Source of the DNA: Myxococcales bacterium 68-20
GTDB taxonomy: Bacteria; Myxococcota_A; Polyangia; Polyangiales; Polyangiaceae
DNA length: 64,000 nucleotides
Assembly: GCA_001899635.1 (NCBI GenBank)
Contig: MKVQ01000049.1
Span: 151,017 to 215,016 of the forward strand
Direction of reading: 5' to 3'
Part shown: positions 8,673 to 17,890 of the stretch, in pieces
Layout of the letters: each line of letters begins with the position of its first letter
Numbering within the stretch: position 1 is the stretch's first letter
The notes under the pieces: generated by a model
The model's database searches: none
The model's input: only the letters and a program-made list of their open reading frames with translations
What the model was told of the DNA's origin: nothing
Position numbers and translations under genes: made by a program

Positions 8673-9656
8673 TCAGGTGTGGGGCGGCCGGGCAGGCGCG
8701 CCCGGAGCGAGGCACTCCCGGTTGATCTCCTGCGCGCGATCATGGAGGCGCTCGTTGCCGGGATCGAGCTGCTGCGCGCGCTTCATCGCGCGGTCGGCCT
8801 CCTCGCATTGTCCGGCGCGCGCGGCGCGGCTCGCAGCGTTGAGCCGCTCGTCGACGTTCATGAAGAGGTACGGATCGGTCCGGTTCCGCACGTAGACGGT
8901 GAGCCCCGCGGTGATCATCACCGCGATGCATACGCCGACGATGATCCGCTGCATCCGCTCCGTGTAGGTCACCCCACGACGCCAGGTGGCGGCGATGATC
9001 ACGCCGCCGAACGCACCGCCGATGTGTGCCGCGTTGTCGACCTGCACCATCCCGCCTTGCAGGTTCTTCGCGAGACCGAGGACGAAGAGGAACGCGAGCC
9101 ATCCGGCCATCTGTCGCGCGAGAGGTCCGCGCCAGCCTTGCGTTCGCGCGCCGAGGACGAGCATCGCCCCGATGAGCCCGCAGATCGCGCCCGATGCGCC
9201 GATGCTCAGCGAGGCACCGAAGAGACGGCCCGCGATCGCGCTGAACGCGCTGCCGATGATCCCCGCGCCGAGGTAGAGCGGCAGGAAGCGTGCGCGACCG
9301 ATCGCGCGCTCGAGGAACGGGCCGACCTGCCAGAGGACGAGGAGGTTGAAGCCGAGATGGAGGATCGACCCGTGGAGGAAGCACGAGGTCACGAGCGTCT
9401 CGAGGCGCGTGTCGGCGATCGTGAAGGTCGAGTCGTTGCCGCCGAGCCAGCGGAGCACGGCGTTCCACAGCGTGTGATCGCGCTGATCGGCGCCGCCGAG
9501 CGCGAAGCGCAGGTTCCCTGCGAGCGAGACCTGCGCAGCGAAGACGCCGGCGTTCGCGGCGAGGAGCGCCCCGGTGATCGGCGCGCCGCGCAGCACCCCG
9601 GTCTCCTCCACGGCTGCGTCGCCGGGCCTGGCCTCGCGTTGCGTCGCCTCGGTCAC
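8673..9656 (-). CDS. Rhomboid-family intramembrane serine protease
   Basis: A 327-residue polytopic membrane protein. It has the conserved loop helix LHGSILHLGFNLLVL (His and Asn of the HxxxN motif), the nucleophile motif GASGAICG at about residue 165, and the catalytic His in DNAAHIGGAFGG at about 235. Both dyad residues are therefore present and it should be an active serine protease cleaving transmembrane substrates. A soluble C-terminal tail of about 60 residues resembles a single TPR-like unit. The start is the GTG at 9656. Its substrate is unknown. Confidence 0.9.
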   Translation of the reverse strand: MTEATQREARPGDAAVEETGVLRGAPITGALLAANAGVFAAQVSLAGNLRFALGGADQRDHTLWNAVLRWLGGNDSTFTIADTRLETLVTSCFLHGSILHLGFNLLVLWQVGPFLERAIGRARFLPLYLGAGIIGSAFSAIAGRLFGASLSIGASGAICGLIGAMLVLGARTQGWRGPLARQMAGWLAFLFVLGLAKNLQGGMVQVDNAAHIGGAFGGVIIAATWRRGVTYTERMQRIIVGVCIAVMITAGLTVYVRNRTDPYLFMNVDERLNAASRAARAGQCEEADRAMKRAQQLDPGNERLHDRAQEINRECLAPGAPARPPHT

Positions 9657-9871
9657 CAGGGAGTTCTACGCATGTCGCGACGGCGATGCACGCTCTCCGG
9701 CGTGGCCCGGAACGAAAATTTCCACGCGGGCCGTTGGGAGGGGCGGCTCGGTCGGGCTGTCAAACAAGTTGCCGAGTTCGCCGTTCCTTTGGCCCCGCCA
9801 TTCGCGCCCTGATACCGACGACGAGGCTCGTGCAGTTCGCACGCGGTACCTCGCCCCGAAGGTTCGGATAA

Positions 9872-12016
9872 GTGGACTCGCTCGTTCGTGCGACGCTCCT
9901 CGTTCGCCGCCTCGCCCGCTCCGGCTATGGGCTCATTGCGACCTGCGTGCTGGCGGGATGGGTGGTCGCGGGAGGCCCCACCGCTCCGCTCGGACCGGTT
10001 CCCGTCCTCGCGGCCGTCGTCTGGACCTTCCTCCTCGGCAAGCGGCTGAGGTCGAAGCTCCGCCTCACGGGTGATGCGCCCTTCCTCCTCGATTTCGAGC
10101 TCGGCGCGCTCCTCGCGGTCGGGCTCGACGCCGTACTCTTGCGGTTCGACGGCACGCTCGCCGGACGCTTCTCCCCGGCGACGTACGTGCTCGTGGCGCT
10201 CGTTGCCTCGTTCGGGCGGCCGGTGGCCGGCCTCGCCGTCGTCGGCTGGGTCGTCATCCTCGATGCGCTCATCCGCTACAAGACGCTCGGCGAGGCGAGC
10301 CTCGAGGCCCTGGCGACCCAGGCGGGCTTCGCGTCCGCGTTCGCTCTCCTGAACCTGCTGCTGCTCCGGGCCGAGGTCGCGCGCATTCGTGTGACCGCCC
10401 GCTCGCGTGTCGAGCGCGAGCTCGAACGTCTCCGCGAGGATGCGCGCAGCTATCGGCTCCTCGGCGCAGGGGAGGCGGCTGCCAATTCCAAGAAGGAGGA
10501 TGCGGAAGAGCGACTGGCGCGCTCGAGCGTCGAGGAGATCCACCAGTCGGTCCACTACGCGCTCGAGCTGCTCCGTCGCTCGCTCGACCTCCACACCGCC
10601 GTCCTCCTCTGGCGCACCGACTCGGGCACCCATCTCCGGATCAGCGAGCTGTCGACGGCGTCGGACGAGATCCACGACGCGCCGTTCTCGATCGGCGACG
10701 GCGTCTGCGCGGCGGTCATCGCGAAGAAGGAGGCGGTGCTGCTCGAGAACCTCCGGCCGTCCTACAAGATCCCGTACTACGCGGGGCCGTGCCCGATCCG
10801 CGCGCTCGCGGCGATCCCCGTCATCGAGGACGGCGTCGTCCGCGGCGTGCTCGCGCTCGACCGCGTCGAGAGCAAGGCTTTCACCCCGCACGAGCACGAC
10901 CTCGCCGCGCAGGCCGCGCGTTACTGTCTCCGCGCGATCCAGAACGAGCGGGTCTTCGTGCAGCTCGAGCGCGCGAAGGTGGAACAGGGCAAGCTCTACC
11001 GCGCGGCGCAAGCGCTCGGCGGGGCGCTCAGCGAGCGCGACGTCGTCGAGGCGGGGGTGCGCGCCGCCCGCGAGATCGCGAGCTTCGACCTCGCCGCCGT
11101 CACCGTCTGGGACGAGACCTCGCGCATGCACGAGGTCTGTGCGGCGACGAGCAACGGCGGTGAGATCGACAACCTCGTCGGGCAGCGCTTCAAGCACAAC
11201 ACCGGCCTCGTCTCGATGGTCGTCACGAACCGCTTCCCGCTCCCGTACAAGGGCGAATACGACGCGGCTCACCAGATCGTCCTGACGAAGCGCCTCTCCT
11301 GGCCGTCCGTCCCCTCGCTCCTCGTCCTGCCGCTCCTGCACCACAATCGCGTCCTCGGGACGCTGATCCTCGGAGCGCGCCGCCGCCACGCGTTCGGCGA
11401 CACCGTGCGTCCGACGCTCGAGGTCCTCGCGAGCCACCTCGCCGTCAGCCTCTCCAACGCGCGCATGGTCCACAAGCTGGAGACCATGGCGACGACCGAC
11501 GGCATGACCGGTCTCCTCAACAAGCGGGCGATGCTCGATGCCGCCGCGCAGAAGGTCGCCTCCGCGCATCGCTTCAGCCGCAAGCTCAGCGTGCTCGTCA
11601 CCGACATCGACTGGTTCAAGAAGGTCAACGACACCTACGGTCACGACGTCGGCGACATCGTCATCAAGGGCCTCGGCGAGATCCTCAAGCGCGTGAAGCG
11701 GACGACGGACATCGTTGCTCGCTTCGGCGGTGAGGAGTTCGTCGTCCTCTGCGAGCAGACGGACGAGCAGGGCGCGCTCCTCCTCGGAGAGCGTATCCGC
11801 GAGGAGCTGGCGAAGACCGTGTTCCACACGCCGAACGGCCCGCTCTCGGTGACGTGCTCCGTCGGCGCGGCCACGTTCCCGGCCGCCGGCGAGAAATGGG
11901 ACGATCTCTTCAAGGCCGCCGACGAGGCGCTCTACGCCAGCAAGCGCGGCGGACGCGATCGCGTCACGCTCCACGTGCCATCGCCCGCCTCGAGCGCCCG
12001 CGTGCGGAGCGCCTGA
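9872..12016 (+). CDS. Membrane GAF-GAF-GGDEF diguanylate cyclase
   Basis: A 714-residue protein starting at GTG. Five or six hydrophobic segments occupy residues 15-165, followed by a short coiled coil and two GAF-type sensor domains (about 205-360 and 370-535). The C-terminal GGDEF domain has an intact active site GGEEF at 619-623 and an RxxD inhibitory site (RTTD, 610-613) placed exactly five residues before it. It should make cyclic di-GMP from two GTP and be feedback-inhibited by its product. Input ligands are unknown. It is divergent from the rhomboid gene across 215 bases with no obvious regulatory repeat. Confidence 0.9.
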   Translation: MDSLVRATLLVRRLARSGYGLIATCVLAGWVVAGGPTAPLGPVPVLAAVVWTFLLGKRLRSKLRLTGDAPFLLDFELGALLAVGLDAVLLRFDGTLAGRFSPATYVLVALVASFGRPVAGLAVVGWVVILDALIRYKTLGEASLEALATQAGFASAFALLNLLLLRAEVARIRVTARSRVERELERLREDARSYRLLGAGEAAANSKKEDAEERLARSSVEEIHQSVHYALELLRRSLDLHTAVLLWRTDSGTHLRISELSTASDEIHDAPFSIGDGVCAAVIAKKEAVLLENLRPSYKIPYYAGPCPIRALAAIPVIEDGVVRGVLALDRVESKAFTPHEHDLAAQAARYCLRAIQNERVFVQLERAKVEQGKLYRAAQALGGALSERDVVEAGVRAAREIASFDLAAVTVWDETSRMHEVCAATSNGGEIDNLVGQRFKHNTGLVSMVVTNRFPLPYKGEYDAAHQIVLTKRLSWPSVPSLLVLPLLHHNRVLGTLILGARRRHAFGDTVRPTLEVLASHLAVSLSNARMVHKLETMATTDGMTGLLNKRAMLDAAAQKVASAHRFSRKLSVLVTDIDWFKKVNDTYGHDVGDIVIKGLGEILKRVKRTTDIVARFGGEEFVVLCEQTDEQGALLLGERIREELAKTVFHTPNGPLSVTCSVGAATFPAAGEKWDDLFKAADEALYASKRGGRDRVTLHVPSPASSARVRSA

Positions 12017-12126
12017 CCTGAACCGGGCGGCCCTCCGCGCCGGCCGTTCGCCGGGGCGCGCCGCCGGCGGCACGGTGGAGCTAGCGAGGGTGGACAGAGT
12101 GCCCGCGGGTGGCCATCATCGGGCAG

Positions 12127-12483
12127 ATGAGCGACGACAAGCCGAAGCCGGTGGACGATCTGAAGGAAGGGCTGGGGCTGCTCTTCCGCGCCGCGAAGGG
12201 CGCGGTCGAGAGGCTCCCCACCGACAAGCTCGAAGACGTCGCGAAGGACGCGGTCAAGGAGGTCGGCCGCGCGTTCGAGTCGATCGGCACCGAGATCGAG
12301 AAGGTGGTCGGCAAGGTCTCGGGCTCGCCCCAGCCGCCGCCGCCCGCGCCGCCCCCCGGCTACGCGCCGCCGCCCGCGGAGGGAGCGGAGGCGAAGAAGG
12401 ACGAAGCGCCGCCGCCCGCGGAGCCGCCGAAGTACGACGACGGCTACGCGCCGGAGCCGCCGAAGGGCCCCCGCGTCGGCTGA
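12127..12483 (+). CDS. Small helical protein with Pro-rich tail
   Basis: A 118-residue protein if the ATG at 12127 (MSDDKPKP) is used; an in-frame GTG at 12109 would add six residues. The first ~65 residues are amphipathic helix-forming (LKEGLGLLFRAAKGAVERLP, then a second helix ending in VVGKVSG). The rest is Pro/Ala/Lys rich with PPPAPPPGYAPPPAE-like runs. There is no signal peptide or transmembrane segment. Family unknown; codon usage fits the surrounding genes. Confidence 0.65.
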   Translation: MSDDKPKPVDDLKEGLGLLFRAAKGAVERLPTDKLEDVAKDAVKEVGRAFESIGTEIEKVVGKVSGSPQPPPPAPPPGYAPPPAEGAEAKKDEAPPPAEPPKYDDGYAPEPPKGPRVG

Positions 12484-12496
12484 GCCACCCGCCCCG

Positions 12497-12519
12497 CGCT
12501 CGCGCATCGACCGCGAGCG
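12497..12519 (+). terminator. Hairpin after the small helical gene
   Basis: A perfect 8-bp stem (CGCTCGCG / CGCGAGCG) with a 7-base loop starts 14 bases after the stop codon. No T-tract follows, so it may be a Rho-assisted or processing hairpin rather than a classical terminator. Confidence 0.35.
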
Positions 12520-12585
12520 AGTGCGCTCGCGCGAAGACATACGTGTCGGCTTTCGCAGGGACATCAAAACACGCTAAACAGAAGC

Positions 12586-13860
12586 GTGGACGGTCAATTT
12601 CCCCGGTACCGACGCTTTCGTGTTTTGGGTCTGGGCTTGGGTCTGTGGGTCAGCCTCGCTGCTCCCATCCTTACCTTCTTGGCCTGCACGGGAGAGGATC
12701 CCCCCTTCTTTCCGGAGACGCCCGACGCGAATGCGATCGACGCCGCGCCGACTCCGGACGGAGGGACGTCGTCGGACGCGGCCTCCGGTCCGACGTGCGA
12801 CGGCGGAGCGGTCGACCTCGAAAGCGACGGTGTGAACTGCGGCGCGTGCGGTCGCACCTGCGTGGGGGGGGCGTGCGTTGACGGTCGATGCGAGCCGGTG
12901 ACGATTGCCGATCGTCTGGCGCATCCGTACGGGGTGACCGTTGGTGGCGCGAGCGTGATCTGGGTCCGTGCCGAAGGTGACGCCGGTGCGGTCGAGAACT
13001 GTCCGCTCGCGGGCTGCAGCGACGCCGGACCGACCGTCATCACGAACAAGGTGATCGCGCCGTACGCGGAGGCCGTCCCGCTCGGAGGCGCGGCGATCGT
13101 GAGCGATGGGCTCACGGTCGAATGGATCGCTCGCCGTTCCGACGAGTCGGCGGCGCGCTACGATCGCACCTTCAGCTGCAACATCACGCTCTGCAGCTCC
13201 CCGCGGGAACAGGCCCCGGCCTTTCCCACCACCACGGTCGGTCAACTCGCTCTGGCAGGCTCGAACGCCTTCTATCGGCTCGCCAACGGTCACGTGTACG
13301 GCGCTCAGCTGGGGAAGAGCCAGGGCCCGAACGACACGAGCATCATCGGGGCCGCCGCGATGAGCCGTGGCCTCGCGCTCACGAACGATCGGGCGTTTTA
13401 CGGCACGATCTTCGGCAACCCGCCCAACGTCGTCTTCTCCTGCGTGCGGAGCGGCCTCGAGAGCTGCACGAACCACCAGCCCATGTTCAACACGGGGGAC
13501 GACCGGGTCTCGTTCATTGGCGTTGCCGGCGCGAACGTCTACACGGTGGCCGGCAGCCACCTCTACCGCTGCGGAGTGGGCGGTTGCTCGAACCTGCCCG
13601 CCACCCTCGTCTCCGACCTCCCGCCGGTGGCGGCATTCGCGCTCGACGAACAGAATGCCTTCTTCGCCATTGCCGGTGACCCGGCCGGGGCGACCGGAGA
13701 GATCCGCGCCTGCGCGTTGCCCGACTGCGCCGGCGGCCCGCGTCTCGTGGTGACGGGCCTCGCCTCTCCCACGTCGATGGCAGTCGCCGACGGCGTACTC
13801 TACTGGGCGAATGCCGGAAGCACGAGCGGCTCCGGCTCGGTGCAGAAGATCCGTCCCTGA
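12586..13860 (+). CDS. Cys-motif lipoprotein with propeller-like C-terminus
   Basis: A 424-residue protein from a GTG start preceded by AGAAG. A basic N-terminus and hydrophobic stretch end in the lipobox-like LTFLAC (Cys about 34), followed by a Pro/Asp/Ala spacer. A short Cys cluster (VNCGACGRTC...) belongs to the D-x-x-N-C-G-A-C-G motif class repeated in the lipoprotein at 49098-50270. The rest is beta-rich, with blade-like segments such as LYWANAG near the end that recall six-bladed NHL/LDLR-type propellers. Likely outer-membrane surface protein; function unknown. Confidence 0.75.
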   Translation: MDGQFPRYRRFRVLGLGLGLWVSLAAPILTFLACTGEDPPFFPETPDANAIDAAPTPDGGTSSDAASGPTCDGGAVDLESDGVNCGACGRTCVGGACVDGRCEPVTIADRLAHPYGVTVGGASVIWVRAEGDAGAVENCPLAGCSDAGPTVITNKVIAPYAEAVPLGGAAIVSDGLTVEWIARRSDESAARYDRTFSCNITLCSSPREQAPAFPTTTVGQLALAGSNAFYRLANGHVYGAQLGKSQGPNDTSIIGAAAMSRGLALTNDRAFYGTIFGNPPNVVFSCVRSGLESCTNHQPMFNTGDDRVSFIGVAGANVYTVAGSHLYRCGVGGCSNLPATLVSDLPPVAAFALDEQNAFFAIAGDPAGATGEIRACALPDCAGGPRLVVTGLASPTSMAVADGVLYWANAGSTSGSGSVQKIRP

Positions 13861-13926
13861 GCCTGAGCGCCATCCTCGCTGCTCGTCAACCGCGAGGCGA
13901 GCCTGGCAATCCAGCGATGACGAACA

Positions 13927-13953
13927 GTCCGGCCCGACGCCGCTCCGCCGGAC
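13927..13953 (+). terminator. Possible terminator hairpin
   Basis: A 7-bp inverted repeat (GTCCGGC / GCCGGAC) with a 13-base loop lies 66 bases after the lipoprotein stop and before the transporter gene. There is no T-tract; weak call. Confidence 0.25.
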
Positions 13954-14088
13954 GACGAGCCACGACTGGGAGGGGAACCGCCGAGCCATTGAGCTCATGT
14001 GTTCGTCCGGGAAGGACGGCGGACGCGGACGGAAAGGATGCGCACGGATGCACCTTTTCGGCCGGGCGCGCGGTATTGGTTTTGGGCG

Positions 14089-16080
14089 ATGGCGATCCCG
14101 ACCCTGGACGACGAACAGGTCCGAACTTGGACGCGGAGGCAGAAAGACCTCTGGTGGCTGGAGAACGTGTACCGCGGGAGCATGCCCCAGCTCACGCTCC
14201 GCTCGGCGCTCACTGGGTTCGTGCTCGGCGGCCTGCTCACGGCGACCAACCTTTACGTTGGCGCCAAGACGGGCTGGACGCTCGGCGTCGGTCTGACCTC
14301 GGTGATCCTCGCGTTCTCGATGTTCAAGGTCATGACGCGCTTCGGCGTCAAGGACATGACCATCCTCGAGAACAACGCGATGCAGTCGATCGCCACCGCC
14401 GCCGGCTACATGACGAGCCCGCTGGTCGCGGGCTTCACCGCGTACATGTGGATCGAGAACAGGCCCGTGCCGTGGCTCCACATGACGGCGTTCCTCGTGG
14501 TGCTCTCGGTGCTCGGCGTGCTCGTCGCCTTCCCCATGAAGCGGCGCTTCATCAACGATGAGCAGCAGCCGTTCCCAGAGGGACGCGCGTGCGGCGTCGT
14601 GCTCGACACGCTCTACAGTTCGCAAGCCGCAGTTGGCCTGTTCAAGGCCAAAGCGCTCGCGGTCGCCGCGGCGGTCGGCGGCGGCCTCACGTTCATCTCG
14701 GGCGAAGCATCGATGCAGCTCATTCAGGAGCGCCTCCTTCGACTGAAGAAGGCGTGGCATCTGCCGCACAATCTCGACGCTTGGTACTACTGGCTGGTCG
14801 AGAAGGGGTGGGCGCCGATCCCGCGCCTCGGCGGCGTCGACGTACGGCAGCTCGGCTTGAGCCCGAGCCTCGACCTGGCCATGATCGGCGCTGGCGGCCT
14901 GATGGGGATTCGCACGGCCACGAGCATGCTGATCGGCATGCTCGTCAACTTCGTGGTCGTCGTGCCCGTCATGATCTCCATGGGCGAGATCGCACCGCGC
15001 TCCGGTTCATTGGCGGACGGCACCGCCATCTTCGGGCGCGCGTACATCCTCAACACGTGGGCTTTGTGGTGGGGGATCTCCATCATGGTGGTCGCGTCGT
15101 TGGTCTCGCTCTTCTCGAAGCCGCAGGTGTTCATCGACGCCTTCAGCGGCCTCTTCCGCAAGAAGCAGGACCAAGACGAGGACGTCCTCCGCCACATCGA
15201 GCTTCCCCTGTGGATCTCGTGGGTGGGCGTTCCGGTGGTCGGCGCCATCGGCGTGTGGATGGCGCACGAGTGGTTCGGCGTAAGCTGGGCGTTCGGCGCG
15301 ATGGCGCTGCCGCTCATCTTGGTGCTCACGCTCATCGCCGCGAGCAGCACCGCGCTCACCGGCATCACCCCCACCGGCTCACTCTCGAAGATCCCGCAGT
15401 TTCTCTTCGGCGCGCTCGACCCGAAGCACCCGCCGACCAACCTGATGACTGGCGTGATGTGCGTCGAGGTCGCGGGCAACGCCTCCAACCTGCTGATGGA
15501 CATCAAGCCGGGCTACATGCTCGGCGGCAAGCCGCGGCACCAGGCGATCGGCCACATCATCGGCATCATCGCCGGCGCCCTCGCCGCGACGCCGCTCTTC
15601 TACGTGCTCTTCCTGTCGGGCTACAAGCCGGGCGAAAACATGCAGGCGGCGATGGCGCCCGACGGAGGCGCATTCACCTTCCCCGGCGCCATGCAGTGGA
15701 AGGGCGTGTCCGACCTGGTCACGTCGATCTTCGGGGAGGGGACGGGCACGCTCCTCACGAAGTCGATCGTCGTATCGATGATCCTTGCGGCCATCGCCGG
15801 CATGGCGATGGAGCTTGCGCGCATCTTCACGAAGAACCGCTTTCCGCTGAGCCCGCTCGCCATCGGTCTCGGCGTCGTCGTCCCGCCGGACTCGACGCTC
15901 GCGATGTTCGCCGGCGCGCTCTTCTTTTGGCTCATGCAGCGTCGCTACGGGAAGGCGACCGAGTCGCGCGGCTTCAAGCTGTGGGTGGACACGCAAGAGC
16001 CGATCTGCGCCGGTCTCATCGCCGGCGCAGCGCTCATCGGCATCACCGACATCCTCATCAAGGTGTTCGTCCTGAGCTGA
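14089..16080 (+). CDS. OPT-family oligopeptide transporter
   Basis: About 663 residues from the ATG at 14089 (an in-frame ATG lies upstream at 13999, but it would add 30 residues of Arg-rich sequence unlikely to be native). It has some 14-16 hydrophobic segments. The first region, LRSALTGFVLGGLLTATNLY followed by a Trp-containing turn, is typical of OPT transporters, as are the late PTGSLSKIPQ and NASNLLMDIKPGY segments. The family moves small peptides or metal chelates using the proton gradient across the inner membrane. It is convergent with the DUF979 gene. I infer peptide uptake, a sensible trait for a predatory or saprophytic myxobacterium. Confidence 0.9.
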   Translation: MAIPTLDDEQVRTWTRRQKDLWWLENVYRGSMPQLTLRSALTGFVLGGLLTATNLYVGAKTGWTLGVGLTSVILAFSMFKVMTRFGVKDMTILENNAMQSIATAAGYMTSPLVAGFTAYMWIENRPVPWLHMTAFLVVLSVLGVLVAFPMKRRFINDEQQPFPEGRACGVVLDTLYSSQAAVGLFKAKALAVAAAVGGGLTFISGEASMQLIQERLLRLKKAWHLPHNLDAWYYWLVEKGWAPIPRLGGVDVRQLGLSPSLDLAMIGAGGLMGIRTATSMLIGMLVNFVVVVPVMISMGEIAPRSGSLADGTAIFGRAYILNTWALWWGISIMVVASLVSLFSKPQVFIDAFSGLFRKKQDQDEDVLRHIELPLWISWVGVPVVGAIGVWMAHEWFGVSWAFGAMALPLILVLTLIAASSTALTGITPTGSLSKIPQFLFGALDPKHPPTNLMTGVMCVEVAGNASNLLMDIKPGYMLGGKPRHQAIGHIIGIIAGALAATPLFYVLFLSGYKPGENMQAAMAPDGGAFTFPGAMQWKGVSDLVTSIFGEGTGTLLTKSIVVSMILAAIAGMAMELARIFTKNRFPLSPLAIGLGVVVPPDSTLAMFAGALFFWLMQRRYGKATESRGFKLWVDTQEPICAGLIAGAALIGITDILIKVFVLS

Positions 16081-16161
16081 CGGTGCAGATCTGCTGACGC
16101 GCAGGAGGCAACGCGGCGCGCGTTCCCGCCGCGAGCGACGAACTGAGCTCGTTCGAGAGGC

Positions 16162-17118
16162 TCAGCGGCGGAACACGAGCAGATACATGAGGACGGTGTT
16201 GCCGAGCAGCAGGAGGAGCGCGGTCGGTGCTTGCGCCCGGATGACACCGTTCTTGTCCGGCAGCTCGAGCAGCGCCGCGGGGACGATGTTGAAGTTCGCG
16301 GCCATCGGCGTGAGCAGCGTCCCGCAGAAGCCGGAGAGCATCCCGATGGCGGCCATCACCGCCGGATCGCCACCGAGCCGGTGCACGATGATCGGGAGCC
16401 CGACGGCGGCAGTCATCACCGGGAACGCCGCGAAGGCGTTGCCCATCACAATCGTGAACAGCGCCATGCCGATCGTGTAAGCGGCGACGACCGCAAGCCG
16501 GTTGTCCCACGGGACGACGTGGCCGAGGAGCTCCGCGATGCGGTCGCCGACGCCCGCGGCGGCGAACAGCGCGCCGAGCGCGGCGAGCATCTGCGGGAGC
16601 ACGGCGGCCCAGCCGACGAGATCCATCAGGCGGCGACACTCGCGCGGCGGCGCGCCGAGCGGCTGCCGCAGCATGACCATCGCGACGGCGAGCGCGAGCA
16701 TGGCCGAGAACGCGAGCGCGACGAGCGAGACGTTCTTTGGATCGACGAGCGGCGCTTCGCCGACGTGGACGTGCTTGAGAATGAGCGTCGCGGCGAGCGT
16801 GCAGCTGGGGACGAGCAACGCCGGCACGAAGAGGCGGTTCCCCCAGCGGAGGGCGCTCTCGGCGCGTTCCTCGTGCGTGGTCGTCTTCGGCTCACCGCGT
16901 CCGAGGCCGCCGATCCCGGCGACGAGCACGATCACGATCACGAGACAGCCGTTGACGAAGTCCGGCAGATACGAACCGAAGAGCAACGACAGCGCGTAGG
17001 CGCCCCAGAAGATGGCGTTCCGCCATCGCTTCGGGTTCGTCGGATCGCGCAGGTTCAGGAGCGCGACGATCGCGACGACGACGCCCGCGAGGCGGTAGAC
17101 GACCTCGAGGCCGATCAT
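16162..17118 (-). CDS. DUF979 membrane protein, transporter subunit
   Basis: A 318-residue polytopic protein with about nine hydrophobic segments, matching the DUF979 family (N-terminal VYRLAGVVVAIVALLNLRDP, later GMALFTIVMGNAFAAFPVMT and SGFCGTLLTPMAANFN). Its ATG overlaps the stop of the DUF969 gene (ATGA at 17115-17118), so the two are co-translated. DUF969 and DUF979 always travel together and form a two-part transporter; I recall genetic links to 5-oxoproline (pyroglutamate) uptake but this is not shown by the sequence here. Confidence 0.85.
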   Translation of the reverse strand: MIGLEVVYRLAGVVVAIVALLNLRDPTNPKRWRNAIFWGAYALSLLFGSYLPDFVNGCLVIVIVLVAGIGGLGRGEPKTTTHEERAESALRWGNRLFVPALLVPSCTLAATLILKHVHVGEAPLVDPKNVSLVALAFSAMLALAVAMVMLRQPLGAPPRECRRLMDLVGWAAVLPQMLAALGALFAAAGVGDRIAELLGHVVPWDNRLAVVAAYTIGMALFTIVMGNAFAAFPVMTAAVGLPIIVHRLGGDPAVMAAIGMLSGFCGTLLTPMAANFNIVPAALLELPDKNGVIRAQAPTALLLLLGNTVLMYLLVFRR

Positions 17119-17798
17119 CGACGGCCTTCCTCTGACGAGAGCGTCGCGAGCTTTTGGTCGAGGCGGAAGAGCCGCGCGCCGTGGACGAGGAGCGCAAGGA
17201 CGGCCGTCGGTATCGCCCACACCGCGAACGCGAGCGGCTCGATGTCGAAGCCGTTCTGCGCGAGGAAGCCCTTCATGAGGAGGATCGATCCGATCGCGAT
17301 GAAGATGTCCTCGCCGAAGAACAGGCCGATGTTGTCGGCCGCGGCGGCGTGCGCGCGGAGCCAGAAGCGCAGGCTGGGCGGCAGCGGCTGGTCGAGCTGC
17401 CGCTCGGCCGCGGCTTCGGCCATGGGGGCGACGAGCGGACGGACCATCTGCGGGTGACCGCCGAGCGAGGTCATGCCGAGCGCGGCGGCGATCTGGCGGA
17501 TGGCGAAGTAGGCGAGGAGGACCCGTCCCGCGGTCGCGACGCGGATCGAGCGGACGAGCTGCTCGGCGCGCTCCCGGAGCCCGGCGCGCTCGAGGACTCC
17601 GATGACGGGAAGGACGAGCCATCCGACCGCCATGTAGCGGTTCGACGTGAACGCCTTGCCGATCGCGGCGACGACCCCGACGACGTCCATCCCGCTCGCG
17701 ATACCGGTGACGAGGCCAGCCGTCAGGACCACGAGCAGCGGATTCAGTCGGAGGGCGAAGCCGACCACGACGACCAGCACGCCGAGCAGGGTGAGCAT
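17115..17798 (-). CDS. DUF969 membrane protein, transporter subunit
   Basis: A 227-residue polytopic protein with the DUF969 hallmarks: LNPLLVVLTAGLVTGIASGM near the N-terminus, FTSNRYMAVGWLVLPVIGVLERAG, and RAHAAAADNIGLFFGEDIFIA. It is the first gene of the pair and precedes DUF979. Together they probably import a small organic acid; the convergent OPT transporter makes peptide or pyroglutamate scavenging a reasonable inference. Confidence 0.85.
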   Translation of the reverse strand: MLTLLGVLVVVVGFALRLNPLLVVLTAGLVTGIASGMDVVGVVAAIGKAFTSNRYMAVGWLVLPVIGVLERAGLRERAEQLVRSIRVATAGRVLLAYFAIRQIAAALGMTSLGGHPQMVRPLVAPMAEAAAERQLDQPLPPSLRFWLRAHAAAADNIGLFFGEDIFIAIGSILLMKGFLAQNGFDIEPLAFAVWAIPTAVLALLVHGARLFRLDQKLATLSSEEGRR

Positions 17799-17890
17799 GG
17801 CGTGCCACCCTAGCGCTCGCGCGTGACGAACACACTCGCGAGGTGGTCACTCGCCGTGCGCGCGCCCGAGCACGACGGAACGAGCCGGGT

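Noticed and set aside
9653-12073. An 806-codon minus-strand frame opposite the diguanylate cyclase
   Set aside because: The plus strand encodes clear GAF and GGDEF motifs; the antisense frame has only low-complexity Arg/Glu/Ala sequence.
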